This document shows positions 17,200-25,065 of a DNA stretch of 64,000 nt, piece after piece. The notes beneath the pieces are model-generated. The model worked only from the letters and a program-made list of their open reading frames with translations. It was not told the origin of the DNA and ran no database searches. This DNA comes from Streptomyces pinistramenti (GTDB lineage Bacteria > Actinomycetota > Actinomycetes > Streptomycetales > Streptomycetaceae). Numbering within the stretch: position 1 is the stretch's first letter; each line of letters opens with the position of its first letter. The position numbers and the translations under genes were made by a program. The DNA is taken from NCBI RefSeq assembly GCF_020564935.1, contig NZ_JAJCXB010000006.1, positions 62,001-126,000 of the forward strand, in the 5' to 3' direction.

Positions 17200-18135
17200 A
17201 TGGACACCCTTCCCGTCATCGTCGCTGTGGACGGGTCCGCCGACAGTGAGCGGGCGCTGCGCTGGGCGGTCGACGCGGCCCGGCTGCGGGGCGCGGCGTT
17301 GCAGGTGGTGCACGTCTGGCCGTACGCCACGGCCGAGCGCGCCGCGGCCGCCGAAGCCGCCGCCGGGGCGGGCGACCCGGTGCTGGACGAGCTGCGGGCG
17401 AAGCTGGCGGCCGAGGGGGAGCGGGGGGCCGCGCTGCCGGAGATCGAGTTCCGCGGCCTTGCGGGGCTGCCGGACATCGTGCTGCCCGCGCTCGGCGCCG
17501 AGGCCCGGCTGCTGGTGCTCGGCTCGCGCGGCCGCGGCGGCTTCGCCAGCCTGCTGCTCGGCTCCAACGGGCTGGCCGGCGCCGCCCGTGCCGCCTGCCC
17601 GGTCGTCGTCGTACCGCGCCCGGACCGCGACCGCACCCGGCGGGCGGCCGAGGTGACGGCGGCGCCGCCCGGCACCCCGCAGGTCGCACTCGGCGTGGAC
17701 GCGTCATCGGACGAGCCCGGCGCGATCGGCTTCGCCTTCGCCGAGGCGAGCCGCCGCGGCGCCCGCCTGAAGGTGCTCTCCGGCTACACGTGGCCGATGC
17801 TGATGCCGCCCGCCTTCGAGTACGTGGCGGCGTACGAGGCCACGCAGCAGGACTACGCGGACGCGCTCGGCAAGCAGCTGACGGAGGTGCTCGCGCCGCA
17901 TCGCGACCGGTACCCGGAGGTCGACGTGGAGGTGGTCCTCCAGGAGGAGAGCGCGGCCGGGCTGCTGGTGGCGGCGTCGGAGGAGAGCGATCTGGTGGTC
18001 GTTGCCCGCCACCGCCGCCGGGTGCCGATGGGGCCGCGGCTCGGGTCGGTGGCGCATGCCGTGCTGCTGCACGCGGTCTGCCCGATCGCCGTGGTGCCGG
18101 CCGATCAGGATGCGGCGGCGCAGGGCGCTTCGTAG
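17200..18135 (+). CDS. Tandem universal stress protein (two Usp domains)
   Basis: 311 residues from ATG 17200, with GGAGG five bases upstream. Domain 1 (about 1-140) begins PVIVAVDGSADSERALRWA and ends with the ATP-binding GSRGRGGFASLLLGSNG and CPVVVVP. Domain 2 (about 155-305) begins QVALGVDASSDEPGAIGFA and has a degenerate nucleotide loop (ARHRRRVPMGPRLGSVA), so only the first half is likely to bind ATP. Similar Streptomyces and mycobacterial USPs respond to hypoxia and dormancy; the DosR-like box upstream fits that. Confidence 0.92.
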   Translation: MDTLPVIVAVDGSADSERALRWAVDAARLRGAALQVVHVWPYATAERAAAAEAAAGAGDPVLDELRAKLAAEGERGAALPEIEFRGLAGLPDIVLPALGAEARLLVLGSRGRGGFASLLLGSNGLAGAARAACPVVVVPRPDRDRTRRAAEVTAAPPGTPQVALGVDASSDEPGAIGFAFAEASRRGARLKVLSGYTWPMLMPPAFEYVAAYEATQQDYADALGKQLTEVLAPHRDRYPEVDVEVVLQEESAAGLLVAASEESDLVVVARHRRRVPMGPRLGSVAHAVLLHAVCPIAVVPADQDAAAQGAS

Positions 18136-18195
18136 CGCACACCGGGGGCGGCGGTCCGGCCGGCCGTCGCCCCCGTGCAGGCCGACGGAGGAACC

Positions 18196-18882
18196 TCAGT
18201 GCGCGGGGCGGCGCTCCGGCCTGCGCATCAGGAAGGCGGCGGCGGATCCGGCGATGAAGAGCGCGCAGACGGACAGTGCGGTGCTGATCCAGGACGTGCC
18301 GAGCCACTGTCCGCCGAAGTAGCCCAGGCTCACGCTGTACGCGGCCCAGACCAGGCCGGCCAGCGCGGACCAGGGCAGGAACTCGCGCACCGTGCGATGC
18401 GCGACACCCGCGCCCAGGCTGACCACCGCGCGGCCGGCCGGCGCGACGCGGGCCAGGACGACGATGCCGCCGCCGCCCCGGTGGAGCGCCGTGCCGAGGC
18501 GCTGCTGGGCGGCGGTCAGGCGGCGGGAGCGGCCGATCGTGCGGTCGAAGCGGTCGCCGCCGCGCCAGGCCAGCCGGTACGCGACCATGTCGCCGAGCAC
18601 CGAAGCGGCGGCGGCGCACAGCACGAGCGAGAACATCTCGGCCAGATGGGCCCCGGCGTCCACGGACGCACCCACCGCGCTGACCGCGCCCGCCGCGGTG
18701 CCGGTGCCCGCGGCGGCGGTGGCCGCGGTGATCACCAGGACGCCGCTGGGCAGGATCGGGACGAAGACGTCGAGCACGACCGAGAGGGTGATGATCACGT
18801 ACACCCAGGGGGTACCGCTGAGATGCCCCAGGTTTTCCAACAACGCGCCACTCCCGGTCCGGACCCCGCCGCGACGTCGCAT
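18196..18882 (-). CDS. DedA-family membrane protein
   Basis: 228 residues. Hydrophobic helices flank a DedA core: VPILPSGVLVI, an amphipathic re-entrant region with LGDMVAYRLAWRGGDRF, LARVAPAGRAVVSLGAG (variant of the conserved R-x-x-P/G segment) and LGYFGGQWLG. The usual E/D in the first re-entrant loop is replaced, and PAGR substitutes for the canonical R-F-x-P, so this is a divergent actinobacterial member. Likely lipid scramblase or proton-coupled transporter by family. It lies tail-to-tail with the USP gene. Confidence 0.78.
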   Translation of the reverse strand: MRRRGGVRTGSGALLENLGHLSGTPWVYVIITLSVVLDVFVPILPSGVLVITAATAAAGTGTAAGAVSAVGASVDAGAHLAEMFSLVLCAAAASVLGDMVAYRLAWRGGDRFDRTIGRSRRLTAAQQRLGTALHRGGGGIVVLARVAPAGRAVVSLGAGVAHRTVREFLPWSALAGLVWAAYSVSLGYFGGQWLGTSWISTALSVCALFIAGSAAAFLMRRPERRPAH

Positions 18883-19094
18883 GGGGCGGCAGGGGCGGCT
18901 CTACAGCCATACAGCGTACGCCTGCGCTCTGCCCGGTTCTGTCCCAGGGGGACAGATGTTGTACGCGTCACGCACACTTCGCGTTCATTGGTGATCGGTA
19001 GTGGCGGCCTCTCCGAGCCGGCCTCTCCAAGAGGCGGCCCGCACGGCTGGGGCGCCGTGCGGGCCGGTGGTGCGTGCCGCGTGTGCGTGACGAG

Positions 19095-19132
19095 TGTCCG
19101 CCCGGGGCCTGAGCGTGGGCTCCGGGCGGACA
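19095..19132 (-). terminator. Hairpin downstream of the second DoxX gene
   Basis: TGTCCGCCCGG (19095-19105) pairs with CCGGGCGGACA (19122-19132), 45 bases beyond the doxX stop. A second GC hairpin is at about 19035-19062. No other feature is visible in 18883-19176. Confidence 0.5.
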
Positions 19133-19176
19133 CCGGATGGTGCGGTGGCGCCGTGGATCCGTGAGCGGCGGACCGG

Positions 19177-19683
19177 TCAGGCGGCGGTCCGCTCGCGGTC
19201 TCCGGTTTCCGGACGCCCCTGTTCCCGCCCGCGCAGGCCGTCGCGGGAGCCGAAGAGCAGCCGGTCGAGGGACCAGGCGCCGGGGCCGATGAAGACGATC
19301 AGCAGGAACGCCCAGCAGAACATCACGGACGGCTCGCCGCCGTTCTGGATCGGCCACAGTGCGGTGCCCTGGTGGGTGGAGAAGTACGCGTACGCCATCG
19401 AGCCGGAGCTGACGAAGGCCGCGGCGCGGGTGCCGAGGCCGCACAGCACCAGGATGCCGCCGACGAGCTGGATGACGGCTGCGTACCAGCCGGGCCAGGT
19501 GCCCGCCGGGAGGGCCGCGCCGCTGCCCATCGCGCCGCCGAGCACGCCGAAGACCGTGGACGCGCCGTGGCAGGCGAAGAGCAGGCCGACGATCACCCGG
19601 AAGAGCGCGAGCACGTGCGGCGTGAATTTCTCCGTGAAGGAGGGATCTGGTGCGGGATGGAGTGGATTGGCTGGAGCGGACAT
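19177..19683 (-). CDS. DoxX-family membrane protein (second copy)
   Basis: 168 residues from ATG 19683, with AAGGAG seven bases upstream. Four helices: VLALFRVIVGLLFACHGAST, MGSGAALPAGTW leading into AVIQLVGGILVLCGLG, RAAAFVSSGSMAYAYFSTHQ, and MFCWAFLLIVFIGPGAWSLD. R-x-x-x-G-x-x-x-x-x-HG marks DoxX. The loop HQGTALWPIQNGGEPS is typical of this subgroup. Its promoter region carries both the TTGAAC-CAAG operator shared with the first doxX and an iron-box-like palindrome. Confidence 0.86.
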   Translation of the reverse strand: MSAPANPLHPAPDPSFTEKFTPHVLALFRVIVGLLFACHGASTVFGVLGGAMGSGAALPAGTWPGWYAAVIQLVGGILVLCGLGTRAAAFVSSGSMAYAYFSTHQGTALWPIQNGGEPSVMFCWAFLLIVFIGPGAWSLDRLLFGSRDGLRGREQGRPETGDRERTAA

Positions 19684-19729
19684 GTGGGGACTCCTTCGGT
19701 TTCGAGGGGGACGTGCAACCGATGGAGGC

Positions 19730-19748
19730 ACAGGTTAGGGACACCTAA
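19730..19748 (-). promoter_or_regulatory. Iron-box-like (DmdR/IdeR) palindrome
   Basis: The 14-base core TTAGGGACACCTAA agrees at 12 of 14 positions with the Streptomyces iron-box core, and the full 19-base window agrees at 15 of 19 with TTAGGTTAGGCTCACCTAA. It lies 47-65 bases upstream of the doxX start. The mismatches are at the outer left end and centre, so binding is plausible but not certain. Confidence 0.4.
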
Positions 19749-19754
19749 ACTATG

Positions 19755-19767
19755 CTTGCAAGTTCAA
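19755..19767 (-). promoter_or_regulatory. TTGAAC-CAAG operator shared with the first DoxX promoter
   Basis: Minus-strand TTGAACTTGCAAG matches 11 of 13 bases of TTGAACATTCAAG at 11078-11090. Both precede doxX genes, implying one common regulator. The remaining gap to 20013 shows no gene. Confidence 0.6.
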
Positions 19768-20013
19768 TCTCTGGCCAAAAGGGACCTTTGGTCTGAACCA
19801 ATTTCCGGAGGGGTGCCCGATCGCGCTCACCGGTACTCAGGGCACCGGTCACCGGACGCGCGGAACTCCCGGGAACGCCGCGGCCCTTGGAGTGTCGGGC
19901 CCCTGGAACGCCGAGCGCCCGCCGGCCGGAGGTGGCTCCGGTCGGCGGGCGCGGGGTATCGGTTCACCGGCGCGCGGTGGCGCCGGCCGGGCTCACGGGG
20001 TGCCCGTGGGTGC

Positions 20014-20658
20014 TCAGCAGCCGTCGAGGATCTTCTTCAGGGCCGCCTTCTCGGCGGAGTCCGCCGTCAGGCTGTACACGTGCTTCACCCACACCCACAT
20101 CCGGGCGTACTCGCAGTGGAACGAGGCTTTCGGCGGCAGCCACTTCGCCGGGTCCTTGTCGCCCTTCTGCTGGTTGACGTTGTCGGTGACGGCGATCAGC
20201 TGGGAGTGCGTCAGGTCGTTGGCGAATTCCTGGCGGTGGGCGGTGGTCCACTGCGCCGCGCCCGACTTCCACGCCTCGGACAGCGGGACGACATGGTCGA
20301 TGTCCACGTCGGACGACTTCGTCCACACGCCGTCGTCGTAGGCCGACTTCCATGTGCCGCTGGTCGCCGCGCACTTGCTGTCCGTCTGGACGTCGGTGCC
20401 GTCGCGCTTGAGTACCACCTCGCGGGTGTTGCAGTTGCCGCCCTGGTCGATCCAGTGCGGGAACTTGTCGCGGCTGTAGCCGTCCTGCGGGCCCTCGGCC
20501 TGCTCCTTGATGTCGGCGAGGTACGTCCGTGCGGTGGCCACGTCCGGCGGGCTGGGCGGCGCCGCCTGTGCGGTCTGGCCGCTCAGCAGCAGCGTGCAGA
20601 CCAGGGCTGCGGCCGAGCCCGCGGCGACGGTGACGCGACGCGCGTAGACCTTTGGCAT
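20014..20658 (-). CDS. Secreted HNH-type nuclease (DUF1524/GmrSD C-terminal fold)
   Basis: 214 residues from ATG 20658 (AAGGGAG upstream). A Sec signal (VTVAAGSAAALVCTLLLSG, cleavage after AQA) leads a mature domain with DIDHVVPLSEAW, the D-H-x-x-P core of His-Me nucleases, plus HSQLIAVTDNVNQQKGDKDP (the conserved N residues) and a final metal-site segment, FHCEYARMWVWVKHVYSL. Three or four Cys suggest disulfides. Homologues are small extracellular nucleases of actinobacteria, with a scavenging or competition role likely. Confidence 0.87.
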   Translation of the reverse strand: MPKVYARRVTVAAGSAAALVCTLLLSGQTAQAAPPSPPDVATARTYLADIKEQAEGPQDGYSRDKFPHWIDQGGNCNTREVVLKRDGTDVQTDSKCAATSGTWKSAYDDGVWTKSSDVDIDHVVPLSEAWKSGAAQWTTAHRQEFANDLTHSQLIAVTDNVNQQKGDKDPAKWLPPKASFHCEYARMWVWVKHVYSLTADSAEKAALKKILDGC

Positions 20659-20854
20659 CGGAACTCCCTTGATGTGGGGGGAAGTTGGTGTGCGGTGCGG
20701 GGCCATGATGGCGACGTGGGGTTGCCGGAACATGGGCACCACGTAACAGAGTGGCGACATGCCCACGTCAGTTCAAGGGTTTGACGGTGGGCCATCTTCC
20801 TTTCGGGGCACTCGGGTTGGGACACCCCCGCGCACGCGCCCCTACAGTGAGTGC

Positions 20855-21613
20855 GTGCTGCTGCCGGTCAATGCCACCCTCGGGGTCGTCCTCGCCGTCC
20901 TGTTGATCGCCGCCGTGACCGTGACGGCCGTGGCGCGCCTCGGTCACGCCCGGCAGATCGCGGTGGCAGGACTGCGCGCCGCCGCCCAACTCGCCGCCGT
21001 TTCCTCCCTCATCGGCTGGGTCGTCGGCGCACTCCCGTGGCTGCTGTGTTTCCTCGTGCTGATGTTCGCCGTGGCGGTGCGCACGGCGGGGCGCCGGATC
21101 ACCGGAAACCACACGTGGTGGTGGGCCGCGGTGCCGATCGCCGCCGGCGTCGTCCCGGTCGTCGTCCTGCTGCTGCTCACCGGGCTGCTCCCGCCGCGCG
21201 GCCTCACCCTCATCCCCGTCGCCGGCATCCTGATCGGCGGGGCGCTGACTGCCACCGTGCTCGGCGGGCGGCGCGCGCTGGACGAACTGGAGACCCGGCA
21301 CGGGGAGGTGGAGGCGGGGCTCGCGCTGGGCCTGCTGGACCGGGACGCGCGGATGGAGGTGGCCCGCCCGGCCGCCGCGGACGCGCAGCTGCCGGGGCTC
21401 GACCAGACGCGGACGGTGGGGTTGGTCACACTCCCCGGCGCGTTCGTCGGCATGCTGCTCGGCGGGGCCTCGCCCGTACAGGCCGGTGCGGTGCAGCTGT
21501 TCGTGCTGGTGGCGTTGATGGCGGTGCAGGCGGTGGCGGTCTCGGTGGTGCTGGAGCTGGTCGCGCGCGGGCGCATCCACCGCGTACCCTTGACGGCAGC
21601 AGAAGGGGAGTAG
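20855..21613 (+). CDS. FetB-like (UPF0014) ABC-type permease
   Basis: 252 residues from GTG 20855. About seven helices with the UPF0014 landmarks: LRAAAQLAAVSSLIGWV, LIPVAGILIGGALTATVLGG, then a long cytoplasmic coupling segment (ALDELETRHGEVEAGLALG), LDQTRTVGLVTLPGAFVGML and AVQLFVLVALMAVQAV. E. coli FetB works with the ATPase FetA in iron efflux, but no ATPase gene is adjacent here. The last codons form the 5-prime strand of the manganese riboswitch that controls the next gene. Confidence 0.8.
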   Translation: MLLPVNATLGVVLAVLLIAAVTVTAVARLGHARQIAVAGLRAAAQLAAVSSLIGWVVGALPWLLCFLVLMFAVAVRTAGRRITGNHTWWWAAVPIAAGVVPVVVLLLLTGLLPPRGLTLIPVAGILIGGALTATVLGGRRALDELETRHGEVEAGLALGLLDRDARMEVARPAAADAQLPGLDQTRTVGLVTLPGAFVGMLLGGASPVQAGAVQLFVLVALMAVQAVAVSVVLELVARGRIHRVPLTAAEGE

Positions 21614-21714
21614 CTCTTCGCCGGACCGTCGACATAATGCCCGCCCTCGTGGTGGGCCGGCGCCCGGAGGCTCTTCACCACCGCGGAGCGGGGTGGCGGG
21701 CCAGCGAGACCTTC
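21602..21714 (+). promoter_or_regulatory. yybP-ykoY manganese riboswitch
   Basis: Conserved GGGGAGTAG (21605-21613), the GTCGACATA segment, and the 3-prime GCCAGCGAGACC (21699-21711) are in the right order. GAAGG (21602-21606) pairs with CCTTC (21710-21714) as P1. The element overlaps the final codons and stop of the preceding gene. It precedes a TMEM165-type exporter, a known target of this Mn2+-sensing family. Confidence 0.88.
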
Positions 21715-21801
21715 GGCCGCAGTGTTCTACGCTGCCGTGCCGAAGCGATCCCTTTCGATGGGCCCCTCGGTGCGGCCCGATCGATCGAGGTATCCAGCCC
21801 C

Positions 21802-22383
21802 GTGTTCAGTCTCACCGTCGCCGCCGTCGTCTTCGGCGTCATCTTCCTTGCCGAGCTGCCCGACAAGACCGCCTTGGCCGGCCTGATGCTCGGCACCCGT
21901 TACCGCGCCTCGTACGTCTTCGTCGGCGTCGCCGCGGCCTTCCTCGTCCACGTCGCCCTGGCCATCGCCGCGGGCAGCGTGCTGACGCTGCTGCCGCACC
22001 GGCTCGTGCAGGGTGTGGTCGGCGTGCTCTTCCTGGCCGGGGCGGCGGTCCTGCTCTTCAAGAAGGACGAGGGCGACGAAGAGGTGAAGAAGCCCGCCGA
22101 CCAGAGCTTCTGGAAGGTCTCCGGGGCGGGCTTCATGATGATCCTGGTGGCCGAGTTCGGTGACCTGACCCAGATCATGACCGCGAATCTCGCCGCACGC
22201 TACGACGACCCGCTGTCCGTCGGCATCGGCGCCGTCCTGGCCCTGTGGGCGGTGGCGGGCCTGGGCATCATCGGCGGCCGCACGCTGATGAAGCACGTAC
22301 CGCTCAGGCTCATCACCAAGGTCGCGGCGTGCGTGATGATCCTGCTGGCGGGCTTCAGCCTGTACGAGGCGATCACGGGCTGA
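21802..22383 (+). CDS. TMEM165/GDT1-family Mn2+ (cation) exporter
   Basis: 193 residues from GTG 21802. Two homologous halves each start with the family signature: LAELPDKTALAGLMLG in the first and VAEFGDLTQIMTANLA in the second (E-x-G/P-D-K/L-T). Six membrane helices and a central charged loop (KKDEGDEEVKK) fit UPF0016. The upstream yybP-ykoY riboswitch indicates induction by excess manganese, so this is most likely a Mn2+ efflux protein of MneA type. Confidence 0.92.
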   Translation: MFSLTVAAVVFGVIFLAELPDKTALAGLMLGTRYRASYVFVGVAAAFLVHVALAIAAGSVLTLLPHRLVQGVVGVLFLAGAAVLLFKKDEGDEEVKKPADQSFWKVSGAGFMMILVAEFGDLTQIMTANLAARYDDPLSVGIGAVLALWAVAGLGIIGGRTLMKHVPLRLITKVAACVMILLAGFSLYEAITG

Positions 22384-22430
22384 GCAGGCGGATCCGGGCC
22401 GGGCGCCGCGACGGTGCCCGGCCGGGCGGT

Positions 22431-22460
22431 CCGTTGCCCGTCAGGCCGTTGCCCGTCAGG
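22431..22460. repeat. Perfect 15-bp tandem duplication
   Basis: CCGTTGCCCGTCAGG occurs twice in a row. The right copy covers the stop codon of the minus-strand HAD gene, so the stop and flank are duplicated. Probably a recent slippage event. Confidence 0.9.
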
Positions 22461-23118
22461 CCGGGAAGTGCAGGGCGATACGGCCGTCGGTGAGGGCCTC
22501 GACGCGGATCCCGGTCAGGTCGCGGACCTGCACCGTCGGCGCGAAGGCGGCCGCACGGTCACCGACGCCGACCACCCGCATCCCGGCCGCCAGGCCCGCG
22601 GCGATGCCCGCCTCCGAGTCCTCGAACACGAGGCAGTCGTCGGGCGCGTGGCCCAGCTCGGCCGCGCCCTTGAGGAAGCCCTCGGGGTCGGGCTTGCTGG
22701 CGCTGACGCTCTCGGCGGTGATCCGGACGGCGGGCACGGCCAGCCCCGCGGCGGCCATCCGGGCGTCGGAGAGCGCGACATCGGCGGAGGTCACCAGGGC
22801 GTGCGGCAGCGCGGCAATCGCGTCCATGAAGGCCGGGGCGCCCGGGACCGGCACCACACCGTCGGTGTCGGCGGTCTCCTGCGCCAGCATCCGCCGGTTG
22901 TCCGCCATGTTCAGCTCCATGGGACGGTCCGGGAGCAGCGCGGCCATCGTGGCCCAGCCCTGCCGGCCGTGCACGACCTGGAGGACGTCCGCATCGGGCA
23001 GCCCCTGCTCGGCGGCCCAACGGCGCCAGCAGCGCTCGACCACGGCCTCGGAGTTCACGATCGTGCTGTCCATGTCGAGCAGCAGTGCGCGGGCGGTGAG
23101 CGTGGTGGTTGCCGTCAT
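22456..23118 (-). CDS. HAD-IA sugar-phosphatase-like hydrolase
   Basis: 220 residues with AGGAG upstream of ATG 23118. Motif I is LLLDMDSTIVNSEAVVE (nucleophile and acid Asp), with a helical cap after it. Motif II is ALVTSAD, motif III SASKPDPEGFLKGA, and motif IV VFEDSEAGIAAG. This is the beta-phosphoglucomutase/2-deoxyglucose-6-phosphatase pattern; MDST in place of LDGT marks an actinobacterial subgroup. Probable promiscuous hexose-phosphate phosphatase. Preceded by an unusual promoter-hairpin element. Confidence 0.85.
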   Translation of the reverse strand: MTATTTLTARALLLDMDSTIVNSEAVVERCWRRWAAEQGLPDADVLQVVHGRQGWATMAALLPDRPMELNMADNRRMLAQETADTDGVVPVPGAPAFMDAIAALPHALVTSADVALSDARMAAAGLAVPAVRITAESVSASKPDPEGFLKGAAELGHAPDDCLVFEDSEAGIAAGLAAGMRVVGVGDRAAAFAPTVQVRDLTGIRVEALTDGRIALHFPA

Positions 23119-23224
23119 CGGCGGGCTCCTGGGCGCTACGAGCGGAGTGGCGTACGCGGATCTGTGTGCGGCGGTACGGGGCCGGGGGCGGCCGGCGCGT
23201 CCGTGCCCGCAGGTGAAGAAAAAC

Positions 23225-23268
23225 AAGTGGCTCCGCCCGCCGGTCAGGGAGTGCGGGCGGAACCACTT
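23225..23268 (-). terminator. Strong intrinsic terminator, minus strand
   Basis: 16-base arms (23268-23253 with 23240-23225, one mismatch) enclose a 12-base loop and are followed on the minus strand by GTTTTTC. It stands 107 bases before the HAD gene and starts just after a good promoter, so it may attenuate that gene, end a very short RNA, or end read-through from 23686. Confidence 0.75.
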
Positions 23269-23277
23269 TGTTCCTAC

Positions 23278-23307
23278 ACGATACAAAGCGCGTCGGGGCG
23301 TCGACAA
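23278..23307 (-). promoter_or_regulatory. Promoter preceding the leader hairpin of the HAD gene
   Basis: Minus-strand TTGTCG (23307-23302), an 18-base spacer and TATCGT (23283-23278). Transcription would begin near 23271 and run directly into the hairpin. Otherwise 23119-23685 holds no gene. Confidence 0.5.
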
Positions 23308-23685
23308 CCGGCCCCCTCCGATGGGCGCGGGCGAGCGGGGCCGGAAGTGGGTGGTCGTGGGCGTGCGGCGCCTTGTCGGAGATGCCGGGTGGAGGGGTGC
23401 AGACGTCGGGTATCGGCTGCGCATAGCCGTTTGACCTGCGGAAACGGGTGGAGGTGCGGTGCCGTGTGGGGGCGCGGGGTCGTGCGGTGCGACGTCGGTC
23501 GGGCGGGGGCTCCGTCGCGGAGTGCTGGGGGAAAGAGTGGGAAATGCCACTCTGGGGGGAAATGGCGCCTCGGGGGAAATGCCGCCTTGTGGGGCGGGGT
23601 GGCCTCGGTGGTGGTGTTGGCGAGGCTGGGTGCTTCCCGTGCCTGGCTCGGCCTCGGGCCCTCGCGGGGTGGTCGCGTCCGTCGT

Positions 23686-24708
23686 TCACAGTGCGTGGGT
23701 GCGGTACTCCAGTGACCCGCGGGTCCGTGATCCGTAGACGCCCTCGGGGTCGCCCTGGACGCCGTACTGCCACTGGTAGTGGGTGACCGCGTCGCGTACG
23801 GCGGCGTCGTACCGGCCGTCATCGGTGCCCAGGTACAGCCCCAACTGCCGCAGCCGATGCTGGAGTTCCGCCACCTCGGGGCCTTCGGAACCCTGGCGCA
23901 GCGCGGTCTGGCCGGTGTCAGGTGTGCCCGGGGCCCATGCGGCCGATGCCGACGTGTCCGGGGGGCGGGCGCTGCGGACGGGGGCGGGGGAGCGGTTGGC
24001 GGAGCGGGATGTCGGGGCGCCGTTCTCCGAGGGGCGGTCGTCGTCGGTGGGGGCGGGCGCGGTCGGTGCCGTCAGGCCCCGGTCGGGCGCGGACGCCTGC
24101 TCGTCGGCCCCGCTGGACCGCGCATCGCTGCCGGCCAGCACCGCGCTCGCCGCCACCGCCGCGCCCGCGACGGCCAGCAACGCGCGCTTCCGGCCGCTCC
24201 GGTGAGTCCCCTCACTGCCGCCGGCAGCGGCCGGACCGCCGCCGGGGGCCTCACCGGGCTCCGACGAACTGACCGTCCTGGACGTCGGCCCGGCGGCCCG
24301 GTTCGGCCTCGGGGCCAGGGGGTCCGGGGACGTGCGGGCCGCGCGCGGTACGCCGACGCGGTCGACGGGCCGGACCCCGCGCAGATTCCGCAGGTCGGGC
24401 AGGTCGTGAAGCTGCGGCGATGCCGGGGGGCCCGAGAGGTCAGGGACGCAGGGGTCCGGGTACTCCCACCCCTCGGAAACATCCGACGGCTCCGACCACT
24501 GCGCCCGCCCCGCCCACTCCACGCTCTCCGGCCCCTTCGGCCTCCCCGGCCCCTCCCCGCTCTCCGGCCCCTCCGGATCAGGTAACGACACATACGGCCG
24601 CACCCGCAGCGGATCGAAGTCGTCCTCGGCGACCGCAGCGCACAGGCATGTCGGCCGTCCGTCGCCGCGTACCGGAGCGCAGCAGTGCGGGCAGGTCTCC
24701 GACGTCAC
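23686..24708 (-). CDS. Peptidoglycan-binding-domain membrane protein with N-terminal zinc ribbon
   Basis: 340 residues from GTG 24708 (GAGGGG upstream). The N-terminus CPHCCAPV...CLCAA is a small Cys-rich, probably zinc-binding, cytoplasmic module. A long Pro/Glu-rich linker follows. RKRALLAVAGAAVAASAVLAG (about 173-193) is a single membrane helix. After a Ser/Pro-rich extracellular spacer, the last 70 residues are a PG_binding_1 domain (LRQGSEGPEVAELQHRLRQL, DGRYDAAVRDAVTHYQ). The layout joins a cytoplasmic sensor-like ribbon to a wall-binding domain; no enzyme motif. Confidence 0.78.
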   Translation of the reverse strand: MTSETCPHCCAPVRGDGRPTCLCAAVAEDDFDPLRVRPYVSLPDPEGPESGEGPGRPKGPESVEWAGRAQWSEPSDVSEGWEYPDPCVPDLSGPPASPQLHDLPDLRNLRGVRPVDRVGVPRAARTSPDPLAPRPNRAAGPTSRTVSSSEPGEAPGGGPAAAGGSEGTHRSGRKRALLAVAGAAVAASAVLAGSDARSSGADEQASAPDRGLTAPTAPAPTDDDRPSENGAPTSRSANRSPAPVRSARPPDTSASAAWAPGTPDTGQTALRQGSEGPEVAELQHRLRQLGLYLGTDDGRYDAAVRDAVTHYQWQYGVQGDPEGVYGSRTRGSLEYRTHAL

Positions 24709-25065
24709 AGCGGTCCCCTCCCTGAAGTCCGGGGACGACCGTTCCGGCGGCGGCCCCGGAGCCGTCGAACCGGCAGCGATTATCCAGACGCCGGGCGGCT
24801 CCGCGCAGGCAGTCGCGGACATCCGTGGGGTATCCGTCGCGGCCGCGCGCCGCGCCCCGGGGCTCGTATGCGACATCACCGGCGATACCGCATCGATACG
24901 GCGGCGACGTCGCAGTGGCACGGCATCGAAATCCGGGCTCGCGCACTCGGCGGGCCATATCGGGCGGAAACGCCCAGGATGGAGAGGAACGGCCGACCGT
25001 GACGGCCAGGCCGCGGCCGAGTGGATGGCGCGGCGGGCGGCAGGCCGGGAGAGAGGGAGGCGCTC
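24709..25065. other. Divergent intergenic region with no gene
   Basis: 357 bases between the divergent peptidoglycan-binding and efflux genes. Direct repeats of CGATAC spaced 11 bases apart (around 24883-24899) are the only structure noted and could serve a regulator of the pump. No supported ORF. Confidence 0.4.

Noticed and set aside
19781..19796. A possible second DosR-like box (GGGACCTTTGGTC)
   Set aside because: Only about 10 of 14 positions agree and the right arm is poor; not reported as a site.
20851..22383. One long protein joining the FetB region to the TMEM165 gene
   Set aside because: The first part is out of frame with the true FetB sequence. The exporter starts at GTG 21802 behind its riboswitch.
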